Counted from the stretch's first letter, positions 1 to 7,665 are shown. The stretch is DNA of 61,042 bases from Lachnospiraceae bacterium (GCA_011960625.1 BLMJ01000285.1:1-61042), one strand, 5' to 3'. The notes: a model not told the origin generated them from the letters alone. Translations and numbers: made by a program.

Positions 1-45
1 ATTTGGTGGGCGGTATTGCTATGCCCGAAAGACTTAACAAGCACT

Positions 46-78
46 CTCCAAACCTGTTTCAAGTTTGGAGGGATTTTT
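46..78 (+). terminator. rho-independent terminator
   Basis: CTCCAAAC (46-53) pairs perfectly with GTTTGGAG (63-70) across a 9-nt loop and is followed by GGATTTTT. It probably ends a transcript that enters from left of the window. Confidence 0.6.
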
Positions 79-224
79 ATTGCCTGCAAATAGCAATTTT
101 CATTTACATATATCATATCGGGGATGGGTGGACAGCCTGTAAAAAAAATCCTTGTCAATGCAAGGGGGCTTTCTACCCAAGAAGTAGAAGTCAAATCTCT
201 ACATATAAGAACAATTATATCTAT

Positions 225-260
225 AAACCGTGAGGGCGTGACAACCTTTGCGGTTTTTCT
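225..260 (+). terminator. probable terminator or attenuator upstream of the sigma-like gene
   Basis: AAACCG (225-230) pairs with CGGTTT (251-256), with a further AGG/CCT pairing inside, and a T-run follows. It lies about 110 nt before the sigma-like start, so it could attenuate that gene. Confidence 0.45.
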
Positions 261-371
261 TTTGTCGTTTTTTGTTAGAACACGTCGCAAAGCGATTTCT
301 GGGATTGGATGCCGTTCTCCGCCTTTCAATCTGGATTTTAAAAAAATTCAGATTGATTGGAGGAAATTACA

Positions 372-842
372 ATGCTTGAAAAGCATCCAAACCGAAAAAA
401 GGACAAGTATAATCCGTACACGTTGACGATAACCGAGGGGCATTATTACCTTTCTTTTAAGGACGGGCGTGGAAAGCAGCAGAATATTGAGATTGATGAA
501 ATGCTGTACCAGACGTTTGACAGATTTGAGCTTGAGGACATATCCCATCTGAACAGGGTGAGCAGGCACATTGAACACTCCGAGCTGACCGATGAAACGC
601 TGAATGACAGAGCTTTTTATAAAGCAGAACGGATTGAGGATATTGTTTCAGAGAGTATCGAATACGAGCAGCTACATAGGGCGGTTTCCGAACTTCCCGA
701 AGTACAGCGGCGCAGGCTGAAGCTGTACTTCTTCGGGGAGCTGACCTATGAGCAGATTGCGAAGCTGGAGGGCTGTAAATATCAAGCTGTCCAGTGTTCT
801 GTAAAAGCGGCATTAAAGGCGATAAAAAAATTTATGAAATAA
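372..842 (+). CDS. sigma-70 region 4 / HTH DNA-binding protein of an integrative element
   Basis: A 156-residue protein whose C-terminal half (about 95-150) is a sigma-70 region-4-like helix-turn-helix: ELPEVQRRRLKLYFFGELTYEQIAKLEGCKYQAVQ. The N-terminal half, with LTITEGHYYLSFKDG, resembles small sigma-like regulators carried by Firmicutes conjugative transposons. The ATG at 372 was chosen because GGAGG lies 7-8 nt upstream; a TTG at 357 would lie too close to that site. It probably regulates transcription of the element rather than acting as a housekeeping sigma factor, since regions 2 and 3 are absent. A terminator follows directly. Family assignment is fairly secure; the target promoters are unknown. 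Confidence 0.8.
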   Translation: MLEKHPNRKKDKYNPYTLTITEGHYYLSFKDGRGKQQNIEIDEMLYQTFDRFELEDISHLNRVSRHIEHSELTDETLNDRAFYKAERIEDIVSESIEYEQLHRAVSELPEVQRRRLKLYFFGELTYEQIAKLEGCKYQAVQCSVKAALKAIKKFMK

Positions 843-1429
843 TTGCCTTGTGTTGTGGCAGTTGAGTGAGCAAACAGGTGAAGGGGTTTAAAAATCCTTT
901 CACCTGTTTTTCTTTATGGCAAAAACGGGACGGCTCTTTGACAACGGAATACCCATTCACCAAATACATTCTCTTTGTGACTCAAATAAGCATAAGCGTG
1001 TGCAGCGGTACGCCATGACCCGCCGAAAGACGGCAAGCGGAAAATATCGACTGAAAATATCGGGCAGCTCCCGATTCCGCCATGACACACAAAGAGGACA
1101 ATGATACTCCCGTCCAGCCACAGTCCGAGCGGTAACCAGTCCGCCGCAGGCAATGGGGGCGGCTCTGTCAGACCGACAGTTGGGGTGCAACTCCCGTGGC
1201 GTCAGTTCGCTGCTGACCGTTTGGTGATTTCCCTTGCGTAATCACGCATTAGCATTTTCGGGATGTCGGGGACAAATAGAAAATGCTTTTTATCATAAAG
1301 CCAGATGCAGGGCGGTCATTGAAAATAGGGCTTGTTTTATGCTCTCCCGACCTTAAATACTTCCTTGCGTCTGGCTGTTACATAGGCAGGGTATTCCTGC
1401 CTAAATCCAGATAGGAGGTTCTAAAGAAT
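843..1429. other. 587-bp gap inside the element, no supported gene
   Basis: After the terminator at 872-912 the stretch is GC-richer and full of short dyads but has no frame with a good ribosome binding site and family features. Frames on both strands around 914-1190 look like shadows. An 8-bp dyad (TAGGCAGG at 1383-1390, CCTGCCTA at 1396-1403) lies just before the mazF-like ribosome binding site and could be an operator. The gap may be a remnant of a larger element, because transfer genes are missing from this window. Confidence 0.4.
872..912 (+). terminator. rho-independent terminator of the sigma-like gene
   Basis: A 14-bp stem (872-885 with 896-909, one G-T pair) is followed by a T-run. 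It starts 30 nt after the stop codon of the sigma-like gene. Confidence 0.8.
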
Positions 1430-1879
1430 ATGGAAAGAACAATTAGGCGTGGCGACATCTACTACGCAGAGCTTAATCCCGTTGTCGGTTCGGAGCAGGG
1501 CGGCATACGACCCGTACTTATCATTTCTAATGATATAGGAAATAGCCACAGCCCGACAGTCATTATCGCTGCCATAACAGGTAAAACACAGACAAAGGCA
1601 AAATTACCGACACATACCGAAGTAAAGGATGTTGAGGGGCTTGACAGGGACTCTATCATCCTGCTTGAACAGATACGGACGATTGATAAGCGACGTTTGC
1701 GGGAGTATATGGGAACTCTTGACAAGCGTTTTCTTCCTGCAATGGACAAAGCGTTGGCAATTAGTATTGGTTTAAACGGATATTCGCAATGCCCGATGAA
1801 GCAGGGCAGGCTTTCGGCTTCCTTACCTGCTCATGAATGTTGTCCGCTGCATGATGACAGCGTTCAAAAAAAGGATTAG
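1430..1879 (+). CDS. MazF/PemK-family toxin
   Basis: The protein starts [30 protein letters not shown], the typical MazF/PemK opening with the RPVLI core. The middle carries LPTHTEV and the later [20 protein letters not shown]. Family members cut mRNA at short sequences. It is 149 residues, longer than the usual 110-120, because about 30 residues follow the conserved end (KALAISIGL); this tail may be acquired by loss of the original stop. A strong AGGAGG lies upstream of the ATG. No cognate antitoxin gene is visible next to it, although the sigma-like protein is the nearest upstream gene. It probably helps to stabilise the element. Confidence 0.82.
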   Translation: MERTIRRGDIYYAELNPVVGSEQGGIRPVLIISNDIGNSHSPTVIIAAITGKTQTKAKLPTHTEVKDVEGLDRDSIILLEQIRTIDKRRLREYMGTLDKRFLPAMDKALAISIGLNGYSQCPMKQGRLSASLPAHECCPLHDDSVQKKD

Positions 1880-1940
1880 CCCCCTCGTTATATGGTACAA
1901 TCATTCGCTCATACATTGAGAATGAGGGAGGTGCTGCCTG

Positions 1941-2126
1941 TTGGAGCATAGAGAATTTAGGTATGTTGGTGAGCCTGTTCCAGAATTGAATGAGCAGGAA
2001 CACGCAGCATTTCTTATGAATTTTCAAAGGTCAATCCTTTTATCATTAGAAAAACGGAATCTGTTGACCGCATCACAGCGGGAACGCTGCTTGCTTGAGC
2101 TTGAAAAACAATATCGTCTAAATTAG
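1941..2126 (+). CDS. small element protein of unknown function
   Basis: A 61-residue protein rich in Glu, Arg and Leu, predicted to be helical, with the C-terminal stretch LTASQRERCLLELEKQY. It starts at a TTG 8 nt after GGGAGGTG. Similar small proteins sit directly upstream of large serine recombinases in gut Firmicutes elements, which is an impression from the context rather than a search result. It could be a recombination accessory factor. A clear terminator follows at 2135-2163. Confidence 0.55.
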   Translation: MEHREFRYVGEPVPELNEQEHAAFLMNFQRSILLSLEKRNLLTASQRERCLLELEKQYRLN

Positions 2127-2134
2127 AAAAAAGC

Positions 2135-2163
2135 AACGTCAGGCATAACCGCTTGACGTTTTT
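2135..2163 (+). terminator. rho-independent terminator
   Basis: AACGTCAGGC (2135-2144) pairs with GCTTGACGTT (2151-2160, one G-T pair) across a 6-nt loop and is followed by T's. It separates the small protein gene from the recombinase. Confidence 0.75.
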
Positions 2164-2197
2164 ACATAGTCAAGTGTGAAAATTACAAATTTGCACA

Positions 2198-2227
2198 TTC
2201 GACATACCATTTTCAATTAACTATACT
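2198..2227 (+). promoter_or_regulatory. possible promoter of the serine recombinase
   Basis: TTCGAC (2198-2203) and TATACT (2222-2227) are separated by 18 bp, about 40 nt before the recombinase start. The -35 match is weak. Confidence 0.35.
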
Positions 2228-3907
2228 GAAAATACGGCAAGGGATTGTCGGGAAAGGAGATATTCTTATGTCAATAGATAAATACGAAACACTAAACCAA
2301 GAAAGGAAGATACAGCACACAAAGAGAAAGGTTGCCGCATACTGCCGTGTATCTACGGACAACGAAGACCAGGCAAATTCATTTGAAAGCCAGCAGCGTT
2401 ATTTCAGACAGTATATAGAGCGTAATCCCGATTGGGAGCTTTATGAAGTGTTCGCAGATGAAGGAATCTCTGGTACGAATACAAAAAAAACGGAAAGAAT
2501 TTAACCGCATGATTGCGTGTGCAAAGAACGGTGATTTTGATTTGATTGTAACAAAAGAAATCTCCCGTTTTGCGAGAAATACCCTTGATAGTATATTCTA
2601 TACCCGTGACCTCAAAAAGCACGGCGTGGGTGTTATCTTTATGAATGATAACATCAACACTTTAGACGGCGATGCCGAGCTTCGCCTTGCCATTATGTCC
2701 TCGATTGCACAGGAGGAAAGCCGTAAGACTTCCGAGCGTGTGAAATGGGGGCAGAAACGCCAGATGGAGCAGGGAGTTGTGTTTGGGCGGAGTATGCTTG
2801 GCTACGATGTGAAAGACGGCAAAATGTATATTAATGAGGATGGGGCAAAAGTTGTCCGTCTTATCTTCCATAAGTTTGTAAATGAGGGGAAAGGAACTCA
2901 TGTGATTGCCCGTGAGCTTCGGGAGGAGGGCATTAAGCCCATGCGTGTAAAAGAATGGCAGAATACAGTTATTCTCCGTGTTATCCGCAATGAAAAATAC
3001 TGCGGTGATTTGGTGCAGAAGAAAACCTATACGCCAGATTTTTTATCCCATGAAAAGAAGTATAACCGAGGGCAAGAGGAATTTGTGATTATCAAAGACC
3101 ATCATGAGCCGATTATCTCCCGTGAGCTTTTCGATAAGGCAAACCGCATTTTGGATGAAAAGTCTCTTTCACAGGAAGGAAAAGCGAAACACAGCAACCG
3201 TTATCCATTTTCTGGGAAAATCAAATGCGGATGCTGCGGTTCAAGTTATGTGGCGAGATATAAAACCCGAAAAAATGGAAGCCGCTATAAGGCGTGGCGG
3301 TGTCTTGAAGCTGCAAGGCATGGAAGCCCTCATGTGGACAAAGCAGGGAATCAAGTTGGATGCAGTGGACTTAGCATACGCAACGAAGATGCAACCCACA
3401 TCATGTACCTTGTCACGAGCAGCTTAAAATACAATAAGGAGAAAATCACTAATAATCTGCTTGCTATTATCAAGTCTATTATCGCAATGGATACCGCAGG
3501 TACAGACAGTGAGAAACTAAAGTCACAGATAAAAGCCATAGAACAAAAACGCACAAACCTCATTGACCTTTATACATCTGGCGATATTACCAGAGATGAA
3601 TTTTCAGCAGCAAGGGCAAAATGTGAGAATGAGATTGCCGAACTGCAATCCGTGATAGATAGCATAGACAAACAAAGGGAGATGATTGAAAAACAGCAAG
3701 AGCTTGTCGCTGAAATTACAGAAGCGATGAATGAGCTTATAAACGGCGTGGAATATGAAGATGATTTTTACAAAGAAATCTTAGATAAAATGGTTGTGAA
3801 TGATAAAGACCATATTGACGTGTATTTGAACCGGCTCCCCCTCAAATGGAGCTACACGGTTGCAAAAAGCGTAAACTGTCCGCAGGGTAAACCGCTAAAA
3901 AAAGCGC

Positions 3908-3938
3908 AAGCCCCTGAGATGGAACATTTCAGGGGCTT
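3908..3938. terminator. hairpin at the end of the element
   Basis: A perfect 10-bp stem, AAGCCCCTGA (3908-3917) with TCAGGGGCTT (3929-3938). On the minus strand a run of T's follows after GCGC, so it would stop transcription coming from truncated cotJC. It lies within a few bases of the element-host junction. Confidence 0.6.
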
Positions 3939-3945
3939 CTCTACC
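3936..3945. other. right attachment junction of the element within cotJC
   Basis: On the minus strand the cotJC frame follows the known family sequence through LLTDIG-type residues (codon 62 at 3943-3945). It then departs abruptly where the family continues with Thr-Glu-Glu. The recombinase gene and its hairpin lie on the other side. The precise crossover dinucleotide cannot be fixed without the left end or an empty site; a GA core is possible because TnpX-type recombinases use GA. Confidence 0.65.
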
Positions 3946-4131
3946 TATATCTGTCAGGATCCCTGTCACTTCCTTATAAGGCATCGTATATCGCTGTGAC
4001 AGATACCGCATAGAAGCAGCCAGTTCGCCGTCGGGTCCGCCAAACTGTGTGATAATCACCTGTGCGATTTTTGGATTCGCCTGCGTAATCTTTACAGGGT
4101 GCTGCAATCGCTTTTCATAATTCCACATATA

Positions 4132-4401
4132 TTAGCATCCTCCTTCCTGCCATGGCCATGGCTCGTTAATCCAGCACCAGTATTCAGCAGGGGTGCAGGC
4201 GGTGTCAAGGGTCAGAGGGCCATAATACTTGGCATACTCCTTAAGCGCTTGTACCCGCTGCTTTTTAAATTCTTCGAAATATTCCAACGCATCTTCATTG
4301 CATGGATGTGTATCCAGAAACAGTTTGACATCGTCCACTGCGAAACTGACCACATTAATCCATTCTAATAATTCACTGCGGTTTGGTCTGCTTTCTGTCA
4401 T
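4132..4401 (-). CDS. cotJB: spore coat protein CotJB
   Basis: An 89-residue protein with the CotJB pattern: WINVVSFAVDDVKLFLDTHPCNEDALEYFEEFKKQR, then YGPLTLD and a C-terminal Trp-rich YWCWINEPWPWQ. It is a component of the spore coat made in the mother cell in known spore formers. The start is the ATG at 4401, which overlaps the cotJA stop as ATGA and has GGGAGG 9 nt upstream; a TTG at 4410 would sit on the ribosome binding site. It is the middle gene of cotJA-cotJB-cotJC, the same order as in Bacillus. Confidence 0.9.
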   Translation of the reverse strand: MTESRPNRSELLEWINVVSFAVDDVKLFLDTHPCNEDALEYFEEFKKQRVQALKEYAKYYGPLTLDTACTPAEYWCWINEPWPWQEGGC

Positions 4402-4700
4402 CTGCAACAACCTCCCATCCCAATTCCTTTGAACGGTTTATCTAATTCCTCAAAAATAGTTCCTTTATGAAATCCTTTTTCTGCTTCGTAGAGGTTCCTC
4501 CATTCTTGCCACGGAACGTAGGCCATAGCAAGCGGCATGCCATTCAATTCATCATATTCAGCATTGTCATCGCAGCAAGCAGGCTGAACGACCGGCTGAC
4601 AAGTTGGCGTAGGCTGGGGAGTGGGAGCCGGGGAGGGGGCAGGTCTTCCACAACCGTTTCGCCGCATGTAATCCGACGTGTTGTAGCGATAATTCGGCAT
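4398..4700 (-). CDS. cotJA: spore coat associated protein CotJA
   Basis: A 100-residue protein with a Pro- and Cys-rich N-terminal part (PAPSPAPTPQPTPTC) and the conserved C-terminal CotJA segment LAMAYVPWQEWRNLYEAEKGFHKGTIFEELDKPF. It ends with a Cys/Gly-rich tail. The ATG at 4700 has AAGGAG 7 nt upstream; the upstream TTG-type extension has no support. It is first in the cotJ operon and probably driven by a sporulation promoter (see the -10-like CATACAAT at 4738-4745). Confidence 0.9.
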   Translation of the reverse strand: MPNYRYNTSDYMRRNGCGRPAPSPAPTPQPTPTCQPVVQPACCDDNAEYDELNGMPLAMAYVPWQEWRNLYEAEKGFHKGTIFEELDKPFKGIGMGGCCR

Positions 4701-4737
4701 ATGTGTTGCTCCTTTCTTATAGAACGTTTGCAATAAC

Positions 4738-4745
4738 ATTGTATG
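4738..4745 (-). promoter_or_regulatory. possible sigma-E -10 element of cotJ
   Basis: CATACAAT on the minus strand matches the sigma-E -10 consensus exactly and lies about 40 nt before the cotJA start. A convincing -35 is not seen at the usual 14-16 bp. The cotJ operon of Bacillus is sigma-E dependent. Confidence 0.45.
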
Positions 4746-4786
4746 GAAAATTCAGAAAGTTGTGCGTGTTTTCCCTCGTTTCAAGG

Positions 4787-4815
4787 TTGTTTTTGCGGCG
4801 GTATCTGAGTATAAT
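4787..4815 (+). promoter_or_regulatory. vegetative promoter of the upstream ftsW/spoVE paralogue
   Basis: TTGTTT (4787-4792) and TATAAT (4810-4815) with a 17-bp spacer, 24 nt before the ATG at 4839. It is divergent from cotJA. Confidence 0.7.
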
Positions 4816-4838
4816 AGATATGATGGGAGTGTAAATAT

Positions 4839-6056
4839 ATGGCAAAGAAGCAAAGAGTAAAAAGACAGCAGGCAGAGAGAATAAGGGATAGAGAAAAAAA
4901 GAAGAGGAATACAGAGGTGAAGGCCAGAAGAGGGAACATGATTCGTTTCTTTGACTTTAACCTGCTTACTGTATTGATTTTTCTGATCTGTTTTGGGTTG
5001 GTTATGCTGTACAGCACGACTGCATACAGCGCTCTGGTTGATCATGAGGACAGCATGTACTATTTTAAGCGGCAGCTTTTTTTCTATGTGGCTGGATTCG
5101 CGGGCATGTACGTTGTTGAGAAGATTGATTATCATATCTATATCAAATGGGCGAAAATGATTTATTTCTTTTCTATATTTATGATGGCTCTGGTGCAGAC
5201 GCCTCTTGGTAAGGAAGTCAAAGGGGCGAGGCGATGGATTCGACTGCCATTTGGCCAGCAGTTACAGCCGGCAGAGATTGCCAAGATTGCCGTGATTCTG
5301 TTTATCCCTGTTCTGATCTGTAATTTGGGTAAGGAGATTAAGACCTGGCGGGGAATTAGGAAGGTGCTTCTGTGGGGCGGCTTCTCGGCTGTCTGTGTTT
5401 TGCGGCTTACGGATAACTTAAGTACGGCGATTATCGTGATGGGGATTACCTGTATTATGATCTTTGTGGTCCATCCTAAGACCGCGCCCTTTGTAGTCTT
5501 GGCGGCGGGCGGGTTAGCCGCTGTGATTGCGGGAGTAAAGGTGCTTGGGACCATGCTTGAGACGAGCGAAAATTTTAGACTTCGGCGGATTCTTGTGTGG
5601 CTGAATCCAGAAGGACATGCCGAGGACGGCGGATATCAGGTCTTGCAGGGCTTGTATGCGGTTGGATCGGGAGGCTTCTTTGGGAAGGGACTGGGAAACA
5701 GTGCACAGAAAATGATTATGCCGGAGGTTCAAAATGATATGATTCTTTCCATTGTCTGTGAGGAGTTAGGGGTTTTCGGCGTGATTATTGTGCTGGTCTT
5801 GTTTGGATTATTGCTGTACAGGCTGATGTTTGTGGCCCAGAATGCGCCGGACATGTACGGTTCTTTAGTTGTGACGGGGATTTTTGCTCATGTTGCGCTG
5901 CAGGTTATTTTGAACATTGCTGTTGTAACAAATCTGATTCCTACCACTGGTATCACGCTGCCATTTATCAGCTATGGAGGGACATCGAGCTTGTTTTTAA
6001 TGGTAGAGATGGGTGTTGCCTTAGGAGTGTCCAGAAGAATTAAAATCAGCGAATAA
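4839..6056 (+). CDS. SEDS-family peptidoglycan glycosyltransferase (FtsW/SpoVE type)
   Basis: A 405-residue membrane protein with a basic N-terminal tail of about 45 residues and about ten hydrophobic segments. SEDS landmarks are present: LVMLYSTTAY near the start, ARRWIRLPFGQQLQPAEIAKIA, PEVQNDMILSIVCEELG with the catalytic Asp of the QND motif, and ITLPFISYGGTSS near the end. SEDS proteins polymerise lipid II with a partner class B PBP. This copy stands alone, away from the dcw cluster, which has its own paralogue at 15732-16868. It may serve sporulation or elongation; sequence alone does not separate FtsW, RodA and SpoVE roles. Confidence 0.9.
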   Translation: MAKKQRVKRQQAERIRDREKKKRNTEVKARRGNMIRFFDFNLLTVLIFLICFGLVMLYSTTAYSALVDHEDSMYYFKRQLFFYVAGFAGMYVVEKIDYHIYIKWAKMIYFFSIFMMALVQTPLGKEVKGARRWIRLPFGQQLQPAEIAKIAVILFIPVLICNLGKEIKTWRGIRKVLLWGGFSAVCVLRLTDNLSTAIIVMGITCIMIFVVHPKTAPFVVLAAGGLAAVIAGVKVLGTMLETSENFRLRRILVWLNPEGHAEDGGYQVLQGLYAVGSGGFFGKGLGNSAQKMIMPEVQNDMILSIVCEELGVFGVIIVLVLFGLLLYRLMFVAQNAPDMYGSLVVTGIFAHVALQVILNIAVVTNLIPTTGITLPFISYGGTSSLFLMVEMGVALGVSRRIKISE

Positions 6057-6186
6057 AATACTTCCTTTTCCGACATAAATATGGTATGATAAATGATGTA
6101 GTATTGAAAACTACATAGCATAGAATTTAATGACATGCATAAGCGAGATAGGAACCATATGAGAAGAGCATGCCGGGAGGGTGGAT

Positions 6187-7026
6187 ATGAGTTATAAAAT
6201 TATAGTAGACAGCTGTGGAGAGCTGACAGATGAGATGAAAGCGTCAGGGTGTTTTGAGACGGCTTCCTTGGAGATTGAGGTGGACGGTTATCATATTATC
6301 GATGATGAGACGTTTGACCAGGCAGATTTTTTGAAGAGGGTAGCGGCATGCCCCACATCACCGAAGTCTTCCTGCCCGTCTCCAGAGCGGTATATGGAAG
6401 GGTATCGCTGCGAGGCGCAGCATGTATATGCGGTAACGCTTTCGGCGGAGCTGAGTGGTTCTTATAACAGTGCAATTCTAGGGAAGAACCTGTATCACGA
6501 GGAATATGGCGAGAAGGATATCTATGTATTTAATTCACGTTCAGCTTCCATCGGTGAGACATTGATTGCATTAAAGATTGCGGAATGTGAAGAAAAGGGC
6601 ATGGAATTTGAGCAGATTGTTGAGACTGTCGAGGCGTATATCGAAGGGCAGAACACATATTTTGTCCTGGAGACTCTGGATACTTTGCGCAAGAACGGCA
6701 GACTCAAGGGGGTTAAGGCAGTGATGGCAACGGCGTTGAATATTAAGCCAGTCATGAGCGCAACACCGGAGGGCAATATACAGCAGCTGGGGCAGGCGCG
6801 GGGAATTAAGAAGGCGTTGTCTAAGCTGACGGATGAGGTTGTGAAGGATTTGAAGGATTCCAAAGAGAAGATTTTGGCGATTTCCCACTGTAACTGCAGG
6901 GAACGTGCGGAGTATGTGCGGGATACATTAATTAGGAAGGCGGAGTTTAAGGATACACTGATTATGGATACAGCGGGCATCAGCAGTATGTATGCTGCAG
7001 ATGGCGGTGTAATTGTGGTTGTATAA
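6187..7026 (+). CDS. DegV family fatty-acid-binding protein
   Basis: A 279-residue DegV protein starting MSYKIIVDSCGELT, with the family's VTLSAELSGSYNSA, NSRSASIGE and LETLDTLRKNGRLKG motifs and the late SHCNC segment. DegV/FakB proteins bind a fatty acid and, in FakAB systems, present it for phosphorylation. No fakA-like kinase lies nearby. The ATG at 6187 is preferred over GTG 6181 because GGGAGG ends directly before 6181. It probably forms its own unit, since the gap upstream is 130 bp. Confidence 0.9.
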   Translation: MSYKIIVDSCGELTDEMKASGCFETASLEIEVDGYHIIDDETFDQADFLKRVAACPTSPKSSCPSPERYMEGYRCEAQHVYAVTLSAELSGSYNSAILGKNLYHEEYGEKDIYVFNSRSASIGETLIALKIAECEEKGMEFEQIVETVEAYIEGQNTYFVLETLDTLRKNGRLKGVKAVMATALNIKPVMSATPEGNIQQLGQARGIKKALSKLTDEVVKDLKDSKEKILAISHCNCRERAEYVRDTLIRKAEFKDTLIMDTAGISSMYAADGGVIVVV

Positions 7027-7122
7027 TTTTCTAATCTGTGGTAAAATGAATCCCGGTACGTACTACATGAAATGTTTTGTCTATCATGTGGATATCAGGT
7101 TGAGAAGGAGAAATCAGGAAAC

Positions 7123-7377
7123 ATGAGCCAGGAGAAAGTTGACAAATATAAGCAGGAAAAAGCGAACCGCAAGAAGAATATGAAGAAGGAGAAGCTCCAG
7201 AATACACTTAGAAAATGTGCTGTAGTGGTCGTGGGAGTTGTACTAATCGGCTGGATTGGATATTCCGCCTATGGAACTTACGAGGCAAAGAAGCCGAAAC
7301 AGGAGGCGCAGCTTGACTATTCATCCTTGACCGGGTTAAGCTCTGAGCTTGATAAGGTGAATGGGACAGCACAATAG
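7123..7377 (+). CDS. small single-pass membrane protein, function unknown
   Basis: An 84-residue protein with a strongly basic N-terminal 30 residues (KYKQEKANRKKNMKKEK), one membrane helix (AVVVVGVVLIGWIGYSAYG) and a short polar outside tail. I do not recognise a named family. The ATG at 7123 follows AGGA closely. A longer form from ATG 7072 would add MFCLSCGYQ, which looks like half of a zinc ribbon, but has no ribosome binding site and no second CxxC. It lies between degV and the dcw operon and is followed by a terminator. Confidence 0.65.
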   Translation: MSQEKVDKYKQEKANRKKNMKKEKLQNTLRKCAVVVVGVVLIGWIGYSAYGTYEAKKPKQEAQLDYSSLTGLSSELDKVNGTAQ

Positions 7378-7431
7378 CGAGCATGTGTGGAGAAATTTCC
7401 TTTTAAAAATCTAAATGCAGAGAAGATAGAA

Positions 7432-7464
7432 AGAGAAGCAGCGTAGAACTGTTTCTCTTTTTTT
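7432..7464 (+). terminator. rho-independent terminator before the dcw operon
   Basis: AGAGAAGCAG (7432-7441) pairs with CTGTTTCTCT (7449-7458, one G-T pair) around a 7-nt loop and is followed by seven or more T's. Confidence 0.85.
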
Positions 7465-7555
7465 GCAATAGAATACGGCGTTCATAAACCAGTAAACAGC
7501 AGTTCGATAACAGTTTTTTCATTTTTGTGCAAATTCCCAAAAAGTGAAAAAAGGG

Positions 7556-7584
7556 TTGAAATACTCCATAAAGTGGTTTACAAT
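7556..7584 (+). promoter_or_regulatory. mraZ (dcw operon) promoter
   Basis: TTGAAA (7556-7561) and TACAAT (7579-7584) are separated by exactly 17 bp. The -10 lies inside the first two 10-bp repeats of the putative MraZ operator, as expected for an autorepressed promoter. Confidence 0.75.
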
Positions 7585-7640
7585 GGTTTCAAGTGGTAGA
7601 GAGTGGTGGAAAGTGGAACAAAGTGGCGATAATGTGGAGC
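7571..7640 (+). promoter_or_regulatory. MraZ operator array of seven 10-bp repeats
   Basis: AAGTGG-like hexamers begin at 7571, 7591, 7601, 7611 and 7621 with weaker copies at 7581 and 7631, all exactly 10 bp apart. MraZ is a ring-shaped DNA-binding protein that binds tandem short boxes upstream of its own gene and represses the dcw operon. Here the array covers the -10 region and the early transcribed region, ending about 25 nt before the mraZ ATG. Confidence 0.8.
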
Positions 7641-7665
7641 CACTTGGAGGAAGGTGTGTTCAGAC

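Larger units (their letters stand above)
1..371. other. non-coding left edge of the integrative element
   Basis: No convincing gene lies upstream of the sigma-like gene. Short frames here lack ribosome binding sites and family features. The stretch holds two hairpins followed by T-runs (46-78 and 225-257), so it is probably a terminator-rich leader or the 3' end of a gene outside the window. Confidence 0.5.
2268..3999 (+). pseudogene. large serine recombinase, frameshifted in an A8 run
   Basis: Two overlapping frames together make one large serine recombinase. The first (from ATG 2268, good GGAG site) has the resolvase catalytic start AAYCRVSTD with the nucleophilic Ser and ends just after FADEGISGTNTKK. 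The second continues with RKEFNRMI, KEISRFARNTLD and AQEESRKTSERV, then a recombinase domain, a zinc-ribbon-like region (CGCC...WRC) and a coiled coil near residues 330-440 of the frame. The join is a run of eight A's at 2483-2490; seven A's would restore one frame. The gene is therefore broken, read through slippage, or miscalled by one base. The last residues before the stop at 3999 come from host DNA beyond the element end. Confidence 0.85.
3895..4128 (-). pseudogene. cotJC: truncated spore coat protein CotJC (manganese catalase family)
   Basis: The frame starts MWNYEKRLQHPVKITQANPKIAQVIITQFGGPDGE, the characteristic N-terminus of CotJC, a manganese-catalase-like coat protein of about 190 residues. 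A good GGAGG site lies upstream and cotJB ends 3 nt before it. Only about 62 family residues remain. After DIG the frame runs 15 more codons into element DNA (REAPEMFHLRGLRFF) and stops. The ferritin-like metal-binding domain is almost entirely lost, so the product should be inactive unless the element excises. The rest of the gene is expected beyond the left end of the element. Confidence 0.85.

Noticed and set aside
914-1190. Open frames on both strands in the element gap
   Set aside because: They lack ribosome binding sites and family features, and their residues look like chance reading of a GC-rich stretch.
4752-5135. Minus-strand frames opposite the first ftsW-like gene
   Set aside because: They overlap a clear gene with all SEDS motifs and have no signals of their own.
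7066-7125. Small zinc-ribbon start MFCLSCGYQ for the small membrane protein
   Set aside because: Only one CxxC is present and no ribosome binding site precedes ATG 7072.
7571-7640. Short regular repeats resembling a small CRISPR array
   Set aside because: The 10-bp period and 6-bp cores are far too short for CRISPR, no cas genes are near, and the site before mraZ explains them.
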